Assembly (NCBI GenBank): GCA_023426575.1
Contig: JAFAAL010000021.1
Span: 18,283-82,282 of the forward strand
Source of the DNA: Bacillota bacterium
GTDB taxonomy: Bacteria > Bacillota > Clostridia > Saccharofermentanales > DTU023
Reading direction: 5' to 3'
Length of the DNA: 64,000 nucleotides
Each line of letters begins with the position of its first letter. Position 1 is the first letter of the stretch. The notes beneath the pieces were generated by a model. The model did no database searches. It was not told the origin of the DNA and was given only the letters and a program-made list of their open reading frames with translations. The translations under genes were made by a program, and so were the position numbers. Below are positions 43,226-51,908 of the stretch, in pieces.

Positions 43226-44263
43226 ATGGGATTTTCCACATTAAAAGATAGTTTGCGCTTTTACGACTTGCGTCAGAAGAATAGCCTGCGCCTTCTCTTT
43301 CTTCTCATTTACGTCTTACAGCTCGGCCGCACACTGGCAGGACTCAAGAATAAGGATCTCGAAGTTTTGATCAGCACCGTCTTAAACCGTGGTCTCGAAC
43401 TCAATCCAAGCGAGCTGCAGGGTCTGGTCACAGCGGGCGTCGTCCAATACCTGCTCATCACAGTCTTTGTCGCCGTCTGCATGCTCGTCCTCTTTTACTT
43501 TGTTATTCTTGCCAATACGGCCGAACTCGAACCCCTCTGCCATCTCCCCGATGAAAGCGAAGCTCACGCCGCTTGTCGCCAGTCGATTCGCCAGCTTCGG
43601 CAACTGAGTGAAAAGTTTCAAGAGCAGAAGATCCTGAGGCTGCGCTGGCCCCTGGTCGTCCAATCTGCCGAGGCCAGGGCTCGCGCGGCGGGGCGCAAGC
43701 AGGCGGAACTTGAAGATATCAAGGCGGCCGATGATGAGCTCCAGGACTGGCTTCAGATGCAGGGGAGTGATGCTCTAAGTCTCTTGCCGACCCATCTCAT
43801 CCCCGCCCAATGTCACTTGCTCAGCACTCCCTGGTCCAAGCTCTTCTGGATGACTCTGAAGAAGCTTCCCCAACTGCTGCTCTTAGGCCTTGCGGCAGCT
43901 CTGCTCTTCGTCCTGAGTTTTCCTATTCTGGGCCTGCCCTTTGTCGTCTTGGCCCTCGCCCTCTTCTTTGCGCCGCTCTATATGAGCATCCACAAAGAGC
44001 ATTTCTTTGCAGCGCTGAAGCGCTCCTTCCAGGCGACCAGAGGCTATAAGATGATGATGTTCTCGCGCTTTGTTCTCCTCTTTATCATCTGCACGCTGCC
44101 GACCGTCCTCGCGCGTCGACTTTTTCCCTACAGTCCTTACTCCTTTGCCATTCTCGATGCCCTGAGCAGAACTTTGCTCTTGCTCATCTGGGCGCGCCAG
44201 GCGGCGGTCTTCTATCTGAGTCTTGCCCATAGCCAGAGAGAGGGGAGTGTCGCCAATGCTTAA
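43226..44263 (+). CDS. Unknown polytopic membrane protein
   Basis: A 345-residue protein with hydrophobic helices near residues 22-40, 70-95, 215-235, 237-255, 275-300 and 310-335, and a charged cytoplasmic stretch of about 110 residues between the second and third. The segment FFAALKRSFQATRGYK resembles the amphipathic motif between helices of DUF975/GPDPase-membrane-domain proteins, but I cannot assign a family. The ATG has AAGGAG just upstream. Its last eight bases contain the start of prfB, so the genes are coupled. Confidence 0.7.
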   Translation: MGFSTLKDSLRFYDLRQKNSLRLLFLLIYVLQLGRTLAGLKNKDLEVLISTVLNRGLELNPSELQGLVTAGVVQYLLITVFVAVCMLVLFYFVILANTAELEPLCHLPDESEAHAACRQSIRQLRQLSEKFQEQKILRLRWPLVVQSAEARARAAGRKQAELEDIKAADDELQDWLQMQGSDALSLLPTHLIPAQCHLLSTPWSKLFWMTLKKLPQLLLLGLAAALLFVLSFPILGLPFVVLALALFFAPLYMSIHKEHFFAALKRSFQATRGYKMMMFSRFVLLFIICTLPTVLARRLFPYSPYSFAILDALSRTLLLLIWARQAAVFYLSLAHSQREGSVANA

Positions 44264-45386
44264 TCTCGACAGCTATCGCATGGAGCTTGAGGAGGCCAAG
44301 CAGGCGCTCGATGTCTTAGCCCAGAGCCTCAATCCCAGCCAACGCCGCCAGGACTTAGAAGAACTTGAAAAGAAGAGTCAGGACCCAGCTCTCTGGCAAG
44401 ATCCCAAGGCGGCCGGTCAGCTGCAGAAAAAGATCAAGGACAAGCAGCGCGTGCTTCAAGAATTTGAAGAGCTCCAGGAGGCCCTGGCTGATCTCGAGAC
44501 CTATTTGGAACTCTTTGCAGATAGCGCGGAGAGTCGGGATGCAGCGGAAGATCAGCTGGCGGAAGATTTTCGCAAGCTGCACAAGAAGACTGTAGAGGGT
44601 CTCGAAAAACTTCGGCTTCGAACGCTCTTCAATGGGGAGCACGATGAGGCTGATGCCCTCTTGACGCTCCATGCGGGGGCAGGGGGCACAGAGGCCCAGG
44701 ACTGGGTTCAAATGCTCTATCGCATGTATGCGAGATTTCTCGAAGGGGAGGGCTACAGCCTCGAGGTCCTCGACATCCTCGACGGTGATGAAGCCGGGAT
44801 CAAACATCTGACAGTCCAGGTGTCTGGCGACTATGCCTATGGCTTCCTACGCTCTGAAAATGGGGTGCATCGCCTGGTCCGCATCTCACCCTTCGATACC
44901 TCTGGTCGACGCCACACCTCCTTTGCCTCGGTCGAGGTCGTGCCCATTTTTGACACAGACATTGAGATCGAGATCAAGAGCGAAGATCTCAGAGTCGACT
45001 ACTACCGCGCCTCGGGGGCGGGTGGGCAGCACGTCAACAAGACGGAGTCTGCCGTGCGCCTGACGCACCTTCCCACGGGGATTGTCGTCGCCTGCCAGAA
45101 CGAGCGCTCACAAATTCAAAACAAAGAGGTGGCGATGCGCATGCTCCAGGCCAAGCTTCTGGCGCGGGCAGAGGCCAAACGACGCGAGGCCGTCAACGAA
45201 ATCAAGGGAGAGCAGGGGGACAATGCCTGGGGCAATCAGATACGTTCCTATGTCTTCTGTCCCTATACGCTCGTCAAGGACCATCGGACTGGCTGTGAAG
45301 TCGGTGATATCAATGCGGTGATGGATGGGCAGATTGAGGCCTTTATCTCAGCCTATCTTCTCGCCAAGTCTAAGGAGGATTCATAA
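44256..45386 (+). CDS. prfB: Peptide chain release factor 2, without the programmed frameshift
   Basis: A 376-residue release factor that reads UAA and UGA. The discriminating SPF motif is in RISPFDTSGRR and the catalytic GGQ in GAGGQHVNKTES. In most bacteria a +1 frameshift at an in-frame UGA near codon 26 regulates synthesis; here the aligned region (LAQSLNPSQRR) is read in one continuous frame, so that autoregulation is absent. I use the ATG at 44256, preceded by AGGGGAG; the upstream TTG at 44223 lies inside the membrane protein gene. purE follows after one base. Confidence 0.95.
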   Translation: MLNLDSYRMELEEAKQALDVLAQSLNPSQRRQDLEELEKKSQDPALWQDPKAAGQLQKKIKDKQRVLQEFEELQEALADLETYLELFADSAESRDAAEDQLAEDFRKLHKKTVEGLEKLRLRTLFNGEHDEADALLTLHAGAGGTEAQDWVQMLYRMYARFLEGEGYSLEVLDILDGDEAGIKHLTVQVSGDYAYGFLRSENGVHRLVRISPFDTSGRRHTSFASVEVVPIFDTDIEIEIKSEDLRVDYYRASGAGGQHVNKTESAVRLTHLPTGIVVACQNERSQIQNKEVAMRMLQAKLLARAEAKRREAVNEIKGEQGDNAWGNQIRSYVFCPYTLVKDHRTGCEVGDINAVMDGQIEAFISAYLLAKSKEDS

Positions 45387-45387
45387 A

Positions 45388-45882
45388 ATGGACAAAGTAC
45401 TTATCGTTCTGGGCTCGGATTCAGATCTCGAGCGCATCAAGTCCTGTTTTGAGACATTAGATCAGTTTGAGATCGCCTGGGATCTTGAGATCTGCTCGGC
45501 CCATAGGACTCCCGAGCGAGCCCGTGAGCTGGCCCTCGAGGCCCATGAGAACTATCAGTTGATCATCGCAGGTGCAGGCCTCGCAGCCCACTTGCCCGGT
45601 GTTCTGGCCGCCACGGCTATCATTCCAGTCATTGGCGTTCCCCTCGCGGCAGGAGCTCTGAACGGTCAAGATGCCCTCTATGCCATCGTCCAGATGCCAC
45701 CGGGCATTCCCGTCGCGACTGTGGGGATTGATGCGGGCAAGAATGCTGCCGTCCTGGCAGCAGAGATCCTCTCCCTCAAATCAGCTGAACTGCGAGAAAA
45801 ACTCATCGCCTTTAGAAGAGGTCAAGCCGAAGCAGTGAGCGCGAAAAATCGAGAGGTTCAGGCGCGCTTGAAGCGTGACTAG
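45388..45882 (+). CDS. purE: N5-carboxyaminoimidazole ribonucleotide mutase
   Basis: A 164-residue class I PurE that moves the carboxyl group of N5-CAIR to give CAIR. GSDSDLE binds the phosphate and SAHRTPERA carries the conserved histidine region; NAAVLAAEIL closes the octamer helix. I start at the ATG at 45388 with a perfect TAAGGAGG upstream; the longer frame from 45325 overlaps prfB. PurK was not found here, so CO2 may be used directly or purK lies elsewhere. It leads the purE-N-H-D cluster, with overlap into purN. Confidence 0.95.
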   Translation: MDKVLIVLGSDSDLERIKSCFETLDQFEIAWDLEICSAHRTPERARELALEAHENYQLIIAGAGLAAHLPGVLAATAIIPVIGVPLAAGALNGQDALYAIVQMPPGIPVATVGIDAGKNAAVLAAEILSLKSAELREKLIAFRRGQAEAVSAKNREVQARLKRD

Positions 45883-46474
45883 GTCTCTTGCGATTCTGGT
45901 CTCCGGAGGGGGGAGCAATATGCGGGCAATTGCCGCCGCGGTGGCGCGTGGCACGCTCGAGGCAGAACTGGCCGTTGTGATTGCCGATCGTCCCTGTCCA
46001 GCCATCAGCTGGGCAGAGGAGCAGGGCTATGCCACAGAGATTCTTGATCCTCAGAGCGCTCGTGATAGAGAAGACTGGGATCGCCGTCTGGCTGCCCTCC
46101 TCCAGGACTATGAGGTCGATCTGGTCATTCTGGCAGGCTTCCTCAAAAAAATTGGCCCAGCGGTGCTGGGGGCTTTTGCCGGGAGAATTCTCAATATTCA
46201 CCCCTCGCTCTTGCCACGCTATGGAGGGCCTGGCTATTACGGCCTGAAGCCTCATCAGGCGGCTCTGGCGGCGGGGGATCGCGAGACGGGGGCGACTGTC
46301 CACTACGTCAATCAGAACTATGATGAGGGGGAGATCATCCTCCAGAGGCGCCTTTCCATCGATCCAGGAATGAGTGCAGAAGAAGTTCAAGACAAGGTTT
46401 TGCGTGAGATTGAGTGGAAAATATATCCCGAGGCCATCCAGATGGTCCTCGATCAGTGGGAGGAAAAGAAATGA
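45875..46474 (+). CDS. purN: Phosphoribosylglycinamide formyltransferase
   Basis: A 199-residue folate-dependent GAR transformylase. The phosphate-binding VSGGGSNMRAI replaces the usual SGxGSN loop; the active site residues appear in NIHPSLLPRYGG (N and H) and in the DEG of YDEGEII. It begins with GTG inside the end of purE and ends overlapping the start of purH. Length is typical. Confidence 0.95.
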   Translation: MTRSLAILVSGGGSNMRAIAAAVARGTLEAELAVVIADRPCPAISWAEEQGYATEILDPQSARDREDWDRRLAALLQDYEVDLVILAGFLKKIGPAVLGAFAGRILNIHPSLLPRYGGPGYYGLKPHQAALAAGDRETGATVHYVNQNYDEGEIILQRRLSIDPGMSAEEVQDKVLREIEWKIYPEAIQMVLDQWEEKK

Positions 46475-48009
46475 AGAGAGCGATTTTATCTGTATCCGAC
46501 AAGCGGGACCTCGGCCCCTTTGCCCAGGCTCTGCTACGAGCGGGCTATGAGCTGTATTCGACGGGTGGGACTGCGGTCTATCTGCGCGAGCATGGCCTCG
46601 AAGTTATCGATATTTCTAGCTATACACAATTTCCAGAAATGCTCTCAGGCCGTGTCAAGACCCTGCACCCTAAGATCTTTGCGGGGATTCTCGCACGACC
46701 AGACCAGCCCCTGGATCAGGCGGAGATGGCGAGAGAAGGGCTCGATTTCTTCGATCTTGTCGTCGTCAATCTCTATCCCTTCCGCGAGACCTTGAGGAAA
46801 GAACTGCCGCTTGCCGAGCAGATTGAAGAGATTGATATCGGCGGGCCGTCGCTCCTCAGAGCGGCTGCCAAAAATCACGCGCACATCACAGTGGTGAGCG
46901 ATCCCCTAGACTATCCCGTGATTATAGAGGCTCTAGAGAGGGGAGAGCTCGACCTCGATTTGCGGCGTGCTCTAGCGGCCAAGGTCTATGAGACGACCGC
47001 GGCCTATGATGCAATGATCGCCCGTTATCTCAGTGCTCAAACGGAGATTGAGCTCGCCGAGACCCCATATGTGACAGGGGTGTGGGAGCTGAAATCGAAG
47101 CTTCGTTATGGCGAGAATCCTGCCCAGGCGGCGGAGGTCTATCAGGAGATTCCAGTCCCTCAAGACTCGCTTTTAGCTGCGCGACAGATCCAGGGCAAGG
47201 ACTTATCATATAACAATTATGGGGATGCCGTGGCTGCTGTGCAGGCACTCCATGACTTTTCAGAGCCCACCGTCATTGCCTTGAAACATGCCAATCCCTG
47301 TGGAGTCGCCTCCGCGAATACCATAGAAGAGGCCTGGGATCTGGCCTACGCGGCTGATCCGATCTCGATCTTTGGTGGCATTGTCGCACAAAATCGCGAG
47401 GTCACAGGGGAAGAGGCTCAGAAGATGGCAGAGATCTTCCTCGAGCTCATCATCGCACCTTCCTATGCCCCGACGGCGCTAGAGATTCTCGGTCAAAAGA
47501 AAAATCTCAGGCTTCTCCACTTACCGAGTCTGGCGAGTGGACAGAGGGACTTGCCTCGTGAATGGAAATTTATTCCAGGTGGCCTCTTGATCCAAGACGC
47601 TGATGCAGGCTCCATTGAAGATGAGAAGCTGACCGTCGTCACAAAAACAAAAGTTTTGGACTCGGAACTCAGAGACTATATTTTTGCCCAGAAGGTCTGC
47701 CGACTCTTAAAGTCAAATGCAATCGCCGTCTGCCAGGGCCAGCAGACGCTCGGCATCGGTCCGGGACAGACCAATCGCGTCGGCGCTGCCAAGATTGCCC
47801 TCGAGATGGCAGGGGAGAAGGCGCGAGGAGCTATCCTGGCCTCGGATGCCTTCTTCCCCTTTGCCGATACCTGCGCGCTGGCCCATGAATACGGAATTCG
47901 CGGCATCATTCAGCCGGGTGGCTCTGTTCGCGACCAGGATTCAATTGACTTTTGTAATGAGCATGGCATCGCCATGATCTTTACAGGTCAACGACACTTT
48001 AAGCACTAG
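46471..48009 (+). CDS. purH: Bifunctional AICAR formyltransferase / IMP cyclohydrolase
   Basis: A 512-residue enzyme that performs the last two steps to IMP. The N-terminal MGS-like cyclohydrolase domain starts ILSVSDKRDLGPFAQAL and contains STGGT and GRVKTLHPKI; the transformylase domain has YGENPAQAAEVY and the catalytic Lys-His in ALKHANPCG. RPGGSVRD-type loop near the end is seen as QPGGSVRDQD. I start at the ATG at 46471, overlapping the purN stop, as the 19 residues encoded upstream overlap purN. A GGGAGG site lies eight bases before. Confidence 0.96.
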   Translation: MKRAILSVSDKRDLGPFAQALLRAGYELYSTGGTAVYLREHGLEVIDISSYTQFPEMLSGRVKTLHPKIFAGILARPDQPLDQAEMAREGLDFFDLVVVNLYPFRETLRKELPLAEQIEEIDIGGPSLLRAAAKNHAHITVVSDPLDYPVIIEALERGELDLDLRRALAAKVYETTAAYDAMIARYLSAQTEIELAETPYVTGVWELKSKLRYGENPAQAAEVYQEIPVPQDSLLAARQIQGKDLSYNNYGDAVAAVQALHDFSEPTVIALKHANPCGVASANTIEEAWDLAYAADPISIFGGIVAQNREVTGEEAQKMAEIFLELIIAPSYAPTALEILGQKKNLRLLHLPSLASGQRDLPREWKFIPGGLLIQDADAGSIEDEKLTVVTKTKVLDSELRDYIFAQKVCRLLKSNAIAVCQGQQTLGIGPGQTNRVGAAKIALEMAGEKARGAILASDAFFPFADTCALAHEYGIRGIIQPGGSVRDQDSIDFCNEHGIAMIFTGQRHFKH

Positions 48010-48017
48010 GAGGAGCT

Positions 48018-49316
48018 ATGGATAAGTACAATCGTCAGATTCGAAAGAAACTCAATAAAGAGAAGTACACAGTGCTCCTCGTAGGCGGTGGCGGCCGCGA
48101 GCACGCAATTGCCGAGGCACTCGTCACTTCGCCCCAGCTCGAGCGACTGATCGTAGCTCCCGGCAATGCCGGAATTGCTGAAATTGCCACCGTCCGGGAC
48201 GTGTCTGCAACAGACCTTCAAGGGATATCAGATTTGGCGCGAGAAGAAGATGTCGACATCGTCTTTGTCGCGCCAGACGACCCGCTGGCTGCTGGCCTGA
48301 CGGATCGTCTCTGGGATCTTGCTTTCCCCTCTTTCGGTCCCAGCCAGAAGGCGGCCCGTATTGAGTCTTCCAAACATTTTGCCAAGGAGCTCATGGCGCG
48401 CGCCAAGGTGCCTACAGCGGCCTATCGGCGCTTTATCTCCGCTGAGCAGGCGAGAGCTGCTCTCGAAGATGAGAGCTACCCCCTCGTCATCAAGGCGGAC
48501 GGCTTAGCTCTTGGCAAGGGCGTCTACATCTGTCAGGACAGATCAGAGGCAGAGACAGCTATTCACGAACTCTTAGAAGAAGAGAAATTTGGCGCTGCAG
48601 GGCGAGAAATTCTCTTTGAAGAATATCTCACTGGCCCAGAACTCACAGTGCTGGCGGTCAGCGACGGGCGCAGCTATAAGCTCTTGCCCTCTGCGCGCGA
48701 CCACAAGCGAGCCTATGACGGGAATCAAGGACCAAATACGGGCGGTATGGGCGTCATCGCCCCAGTCCCCGAGTACACAGCTGAGCTCGAGGCGAGTATC
48801 AAAGAGAGAATCATCACCCCAATCCTCGCAGAGCTCGAGCGTCAGGCCTCGCCTTTTAAAGGGATACTCTACTGTGGCCTGATGCTGACGGCCGATGGCC
48901 CCAAGGTCATCGAGTTCAATGCGAGATTTGGCGATCCCGAGGCCCAGGCGGTCATTCCCCTACTCGGCTGCGACTTCTTAGGCCTGGTCCTGGCCGTCAT
49001 CAAGGAAGAGCTTGAGGCCTTTGACCTGCAGATCAAGGAGCAGGCGTCAGCGGTTGTCGTCTTGGCCTCGGGCGGTTACCCCGGCGCATATGAGAAGGGT
49101 TACCCCATCACTGGTCTGTGCGAGGAGGAAGAGGATATTCGGATCTATCACGCTGGGACGGCCAAGTCGGGCTCAGACTTCGTCACCGCTGGAGGCCGTG
49201 TCCTCGCTATCACGGCTCTTGCAGCGACTGTCGATGAAGCTCTAGAAAAAGCCTACCGCCGTGTTGACAGTATTAATTTTCAGGGCAAGCACTTCCGTAA
49301 GGACATCGGGAAATAA
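48018..49316 (+). CDS. purD: Phosphoribosylamine-glycine ligase
   Basis: A 432-residue ATP-grasp enzyme joining glycine to phosphoribosylamine. Motifs are VGGGGREHAIAEAL, PLVIKADGLALGKGVYIC, the DHKRAYDGNQGPNTGGMG segment and FNARFGDPEAQ. The N terminus carries about 16 basic residues ahead of the usual start, but the ATG has an excellent AGGAGG site and no later start is better. Its last base is shared with the next gene's ATG. Confidence 0.96.
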   Translation: MDKYNRQIRKKLNKEKYTVLLVGGGGREHAIAEALVTSPQLERLIVAPGNAGIAEIATVRDVSATDLQGISDLAREEDVDIVFVAPDDPLAAGLTDRLWDLAFPSFGPSQKAARIESSKHFAKELMARAKVPTAAYRRFISAEQARAALEDESYPLVIKADGLALGKGVYICQDRSEAETAIHELLEEEKFGAAGREILFEEYLTGPELTVLAVSDGRSYKLLPSARDHKRAYDGNQGPNTGGMGVIAPVPEYTAELEASIKERIITPILAELERQASPFKGILYCGLMLTADGPKVIEFNARFGDPEAQAVIPLLGCDFLGLVLAVIKEELEAFDLQIKEQASAVVVLASGGYPGAYEKGYPITGLCEEEEDIRIYHAGTAKSGSDFVTAGGRVLAITALAATVDEALEKAYRRVDSINFQGKHFRKDIGK

Positions 49317-50512
49317 TGCGTCGCGTCGGACTCTTCGGAGGTACATTTGACCCCTTTCACCGCGGTCACCTCGCCATGATAGAGGCCGCCCTCGCGAGCT
49401 CAGCCATCGACGAAATCTGGATTCTCCCCATTGCGATTCCCCCCTTAAAGGCGCGACTGCCACTGCTTGCCGGTTTTCGCCTCGCACTCATCGAGGCGAG
49501 TCTGCCTCATGACCCGAGACTTCGTCTCTGTGACTATGAGCTTTTGCGAGCCGGGAAGAATTCTTATACCTTTGACACGGTGACGGGGCTCATCACTGAG
49601 CACCCGGACTGTCAATTTGTCTGGATTGCTGGCTCTGACATTCTCTTCTCCCTGGATCGCTGGCATCGAGCAGGAGAAGTCATGCAGACGATCAGATTTC
49701 TGGTAGCTGATCGCGGTGGAGAGGATAAGCGTAGAGCTCGTGAGGCTGCGCAGGACTTGCGGGCGCGTTTTGGAGCTCGGATTGAGGCTTTTTCCATGCC
49801 TGAAATAGAGATTTCGTCAACCCAATTGCGCGCCAAACTGGCGCGTGGCGAGCAGACAGACGGGCTCGTCGCAGGAGCCGAGGAGCTGGCTCGCCGTTAC
49901 GCCCTCTACCAATACGATGACGCTTGGCAGCTTCTAGACCATGCCTTCTATAAGAAGCTGGCAGAACTGGAGCGACAGCTCTCGAGGGAACTGTCAGAGG
50001 CCCGTCTTTTGCATAGTCTCTCGGTCCTCGCCTATGGTCTCGAGCTGGCCCGCATCCACGACGTCGATCTCGAGGCCGTCGCCCTCGCCTGTCTCCTCCA
50101 CGACTATGCCAAGGAGTGGCCGGACGATCAGCAGGCCGCCTGGGCTGAAAAGGACTACGACGGATCGCGGATTGACGGCTGGAATCTCCATGGTTTCGCA
50201 GCAGCTGCCTATCTTAGGACAGAGGGGATATTAAATGATCCACAGATCCTCAGGGCCATTGCCCAGCATACGCTCGGCGGTCCAGACGGCGATGAGCTCT
50301 GTCGGCTGGTCTTTTTGGCGGACAAGCTCGAGCCAAGTCGCCCTTATGCCGAGCGAGATGAGTTGGCAGAGCTTGCCAAGATAGATCTCGACTTGGCCTA
50401 TCGCGAGACCTTTTTGGCCTCGCTCAAGCATTTCACGCGCCTGGGCTATCCCTATCCCCGGGAGACAGAAGAAATCATGGCGGAATGGCTCGATTCAGGC
50501 GCATACGAATAA
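49316..50512 (+). CDS. nadD: NadD-YqeK fusion: nicotinate-nucleotide adenylyltransferase plus HD phosphohydrolase
   Basis: A 398-residue two-domain protein. Residues 1-195 are NadD, which makes nicotinic acid adenine dinucleotide: GGTFDPFHRGHL and SSTQLRAKL are its two signatures. Residues about 215-398 are a YqeK-type HD domain (LHSLSVLAYG, ACLLHDYAKEW with the HD pair, AIAQHTLGG), a family shown in some bacteria to hydrolyse diadenosine tetraphosphate. In Bacillus these are neighbouring genes; here the frame runs through both. Followed by rsfS as in Bacillus. The ATG overlaps the purD stop. Confidence 0.9.
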   Translation: MRRVGLFGGTFDPFHRGHLAMIEAALASSAIDEIWILPIAIPPLKARLPLLAGFRLALIEASLPHDPRLRLCDYELLRAGKNSYTFDTVTGLITEHPDCQFVWIAGSDILFSLDRWHRAGEVMQTIRFLVADRGGEDKRRAREAAQDLRARFGARIEAFSMPEIEISSTQLRAKLARGEQTDGLVAGAEELARRYALYQYDDAWQLLDHAFYKKLAELERQLSRELSEARLLHSLSVLAYGLELARIHDVDLEAVALACLLHDYAKEWPDDQQAAWAEKDYDGSRIDGWNLHGFAAAAYLRTEGILNDPQILRAIAQHTLGGPDGDELCRLVFLADKLEPSRPYAERDELAELAKIDLDLAYRETFLASLKHFTRLGYPYPRETEEIMAEWLDSGAYE

Positions 50513-50554
50513 AAAATGTTAAAATAAAGAAAACATTGAGAGAGGATTGAGATT

Positions 50555-50911
50555 GTGGATAGAGAATTTCTCAAAGATCAAATTGTCAAACGTCTCGAAG
50601 AGAAAAAGGCCAGCGACATTGAGGTCATCGACTTGGCCAAGAAGTCTGGCCTCGCCGATTTTTTTATTGTGGCCTCTGGCAGCTCTAGGATACAGGTGAA
50701 ATCTCTCGCCGATGACGTCCAAGAAATGTGTCGCAAGGAATTAGATCTTGAAGCCAAAAAGGTCAGCGGCTATGAGAACAGTCGCTGGATTCTCCTCGAC
50801 TACGGGCATGTCGTCGTTCACATCTTCCATCCTGAGGAGAGGCAGCATTATAAGCTCGAGCAACTCTGGCTCGAGAAGGCAGAATCAGAGTTCATCGACC
50901 CCGAGCTCTAG
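50555..50911 (+). CDS. rsfS: Ribosomal silencing factor RsfS
   Basis: A 118-residue protein that binds L14 and blocks subunit joining when nutrients are scarce. It has the DUF143 signature: DIEVIDLAKKSGLADFFIVASG, then SRWILLDYGHVVVHIFHPEERQHYKLEQLW. The start is GTG with GAGAGGATT upstream. The 42-base gap before it holds TAAAAT (50520-50525), a possible -10, inside an AATGTT/AACATT inverted repeat. Order nadD-yqeK-rsfS is conserved. Confidence 0.94.
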   Translation: MDREFLKDQIVKRLEEKKASDIEVIDLAKKSGLADFFIVASGSSRIQVKSLADDVQEMCRKELDLEAKKVSGYENSRWILLDYGHVVVHIFHPEERQHYKLEQLWLEKAESEFIDPEL

Positions 50912-50947
50912 ATGATTTGACGGCTATTGAGAGTAGATGACGGAGAG

Positions 50948-50970
50948 ATGGCGAGCTTTAGGCTCGCCAT
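50948..50970 (+). promoter_or_regulatory. 9-bp hairpin between rsfS and comEA
   Basis: ATGGCGAGC (50948-50956) pairs perfectly with GCTCGCCAT (50962-50970) around TTTAG. There is no T-run after it, so it is not a standard terminator on either strand; it may separate expression of rsfS and comEA or protect a processed end. Confidence 0.4.
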
Positions 50971-51002
50971 TTGGCACATCATGGCAACATAAGGAGGTGA
51001 CC

Positions 51003-51671
51003 ATGGCTGCCGATCCCAGAGTCCGTCAATATGAAAAACATCAAGAGCGCATCAAGAAGCTCATCTTCACTCTGATCTCTCTTTTACTTGTCCTATCCCT
51101 ATTCCTGATCTTTGTCAGGCAAGCTGAGCCCCAGGCGCAATTTCTTCTCCTCGACGAGGATCTGGCGTCGCGTTCTGAGAGGGGAGAGGAGAGCGCGACC
51201 TCTGTCTTGCCCAGCGAGACCATTCTAGACCTCGTTCCCGTCTATATTACAGGCGCAATCCAGAACCCAGGTCTCTACCACTTGCCAGCGGACAGTCTGA
51301 TCCACGACCTTGTGCGTCAAGCTGGTGGCTTCACTCCAGAGGCGGATATCCGACAGATCAATCTGGCTGCCCTGATTACTGCGCACAGTCAGATTCATAT
51401 TCCAGGACTTGATGAGAGCTTGCCTGAGCCCGCAGCAGGCGTCATTGACCAGCTTTCTCAGGCCAGCGCTGTTGAGGGCAAGGTCAACATCAATACAGCA
51501 GAGATCAGTGAACTCTGTCGACTGCCCGGAGTAGGAGAGGCGACGGCCAGGAAAATCATCGCCTTTAGAGAGAGTCATGGCGCTTTTCAACGCATTGAGG
51601 ACATCATGCAGGTACCGGGTATCAAGGAGGCTAAATTTCTAAGCTTCAAGGATGAAATATCTGTCGAATAA
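51003..51671 (+). CDS. comEA: ComEA-like DNA-binding protein with SLBB and helix-hairpin-helix domains
   Basis: A 222-residue membrane-anchored protein. A helix at residues 19-37 anchors it; a SLBB-type domain follows (VYITGAIQNPGLYHLP to IHIPGLDES); the C terminus has two helix-hairpin-helix motifs (VNINTAEISELCRLPGVGE and IEDIMQVPGIKE), as in the competence DNA receptor ComEA. The ATG at 51003 has an exceptionally good AAGGAGGTGA. No comEC is next to it, so uptake function is not proven. A terminator of the opposite tRNA gene follows. Confidence 0.88.
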   Translation: MAADPRVRQYEKHQERIKKLIFTLISLLLVLSLFLIFVRQAEPQAQFLLLDEDLASRSERGEESATSVLPSETILDLVPVYITGAIQNPGLYHLPADSLIHDLVRQAGGFTPEADIRQINLAALITAHSQIHIPGLDESLPEPAAGVIDQLSQASAVEGKVNINTAEISELCRLPGVGEATARKIIAFRESHGAFQRIEDIMQVPGIKEAKFLSFKDEISVE

Positions 51672-51702
51672 AAAGAGCCCTGAGACATCAATCTCAGAGC
51701 TC
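51671..51702 (-). terminator. Intrinsic terminator of tRNA-Pro
   Basis: On the minus strand an 11-bp stem with one mismatch (51675-51685 with 51692-51702) is followed by a run of five T residues then ATT. It lies just after the tRNA-Pro 3-prime end and may also slow transcripts from comEA. Confidence 0.8.
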
Positions 51703-51706
51703 CCCC

Positions 51707-51782
51707 TGGTCGGAGTGAGAGGACTTGAACCTCCGGCCTCTTGGTCCCGAACCAAGCGCTCTACCACCTGAGCCACACCCCG
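51707..51782 (-). tRNA. tRNA-Pro (anticodon CGG)
   Basis: A 76-base cloverleaf on the minus strand: acceptor CGGGGTG pairs with CACTCCG, D arm GCTC..GAGC, anticodon loop TTCGGGA between CTTGG and CCAAG, T arm with GTTCAAGTC, and an encoded ACCA end. Anticodon CGG reads CCG proline codons. It has its own promoter and terminator. Confidence 0.96.
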
Positions 51783-51793
51783 ATTGCATGGCA

Positions 51794-51822
51794 ATTTTAG
51801 GCCATGTCAAAGGAGATGTCAA
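51794..51822 (-). promoter_or_regulatory. Promoter of tRNA-Pro
   Basis: On the minus strand a perfect TTGACA (51817-51822) and TAAAAT (51794-51799) are 17 bases apart, with transcription expected to begin a few bases before the tRNA. Confidence 0.8.
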
Positions 51823-51855
51823 TGAAGGGCCATTGTTACCTCAGCCTCCCTCTGC

Positions 51856-51884
51856 TTGCGAGCCTTCATGGAATCCCATAAGAT
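51856..51884 (+). promoter_or_regulatory. Probable promoter of thyA-folA
   Basis: TTGCGA at 51856-51861 and TAAGAT at 51879-51884 are separated by 17 bases, about 25 bases before the thyA start codon. Confidence 0.55.
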
Positions 51885-51908
51885 GAGAAAAACTGCGTGG
51901 AGGTTCAC

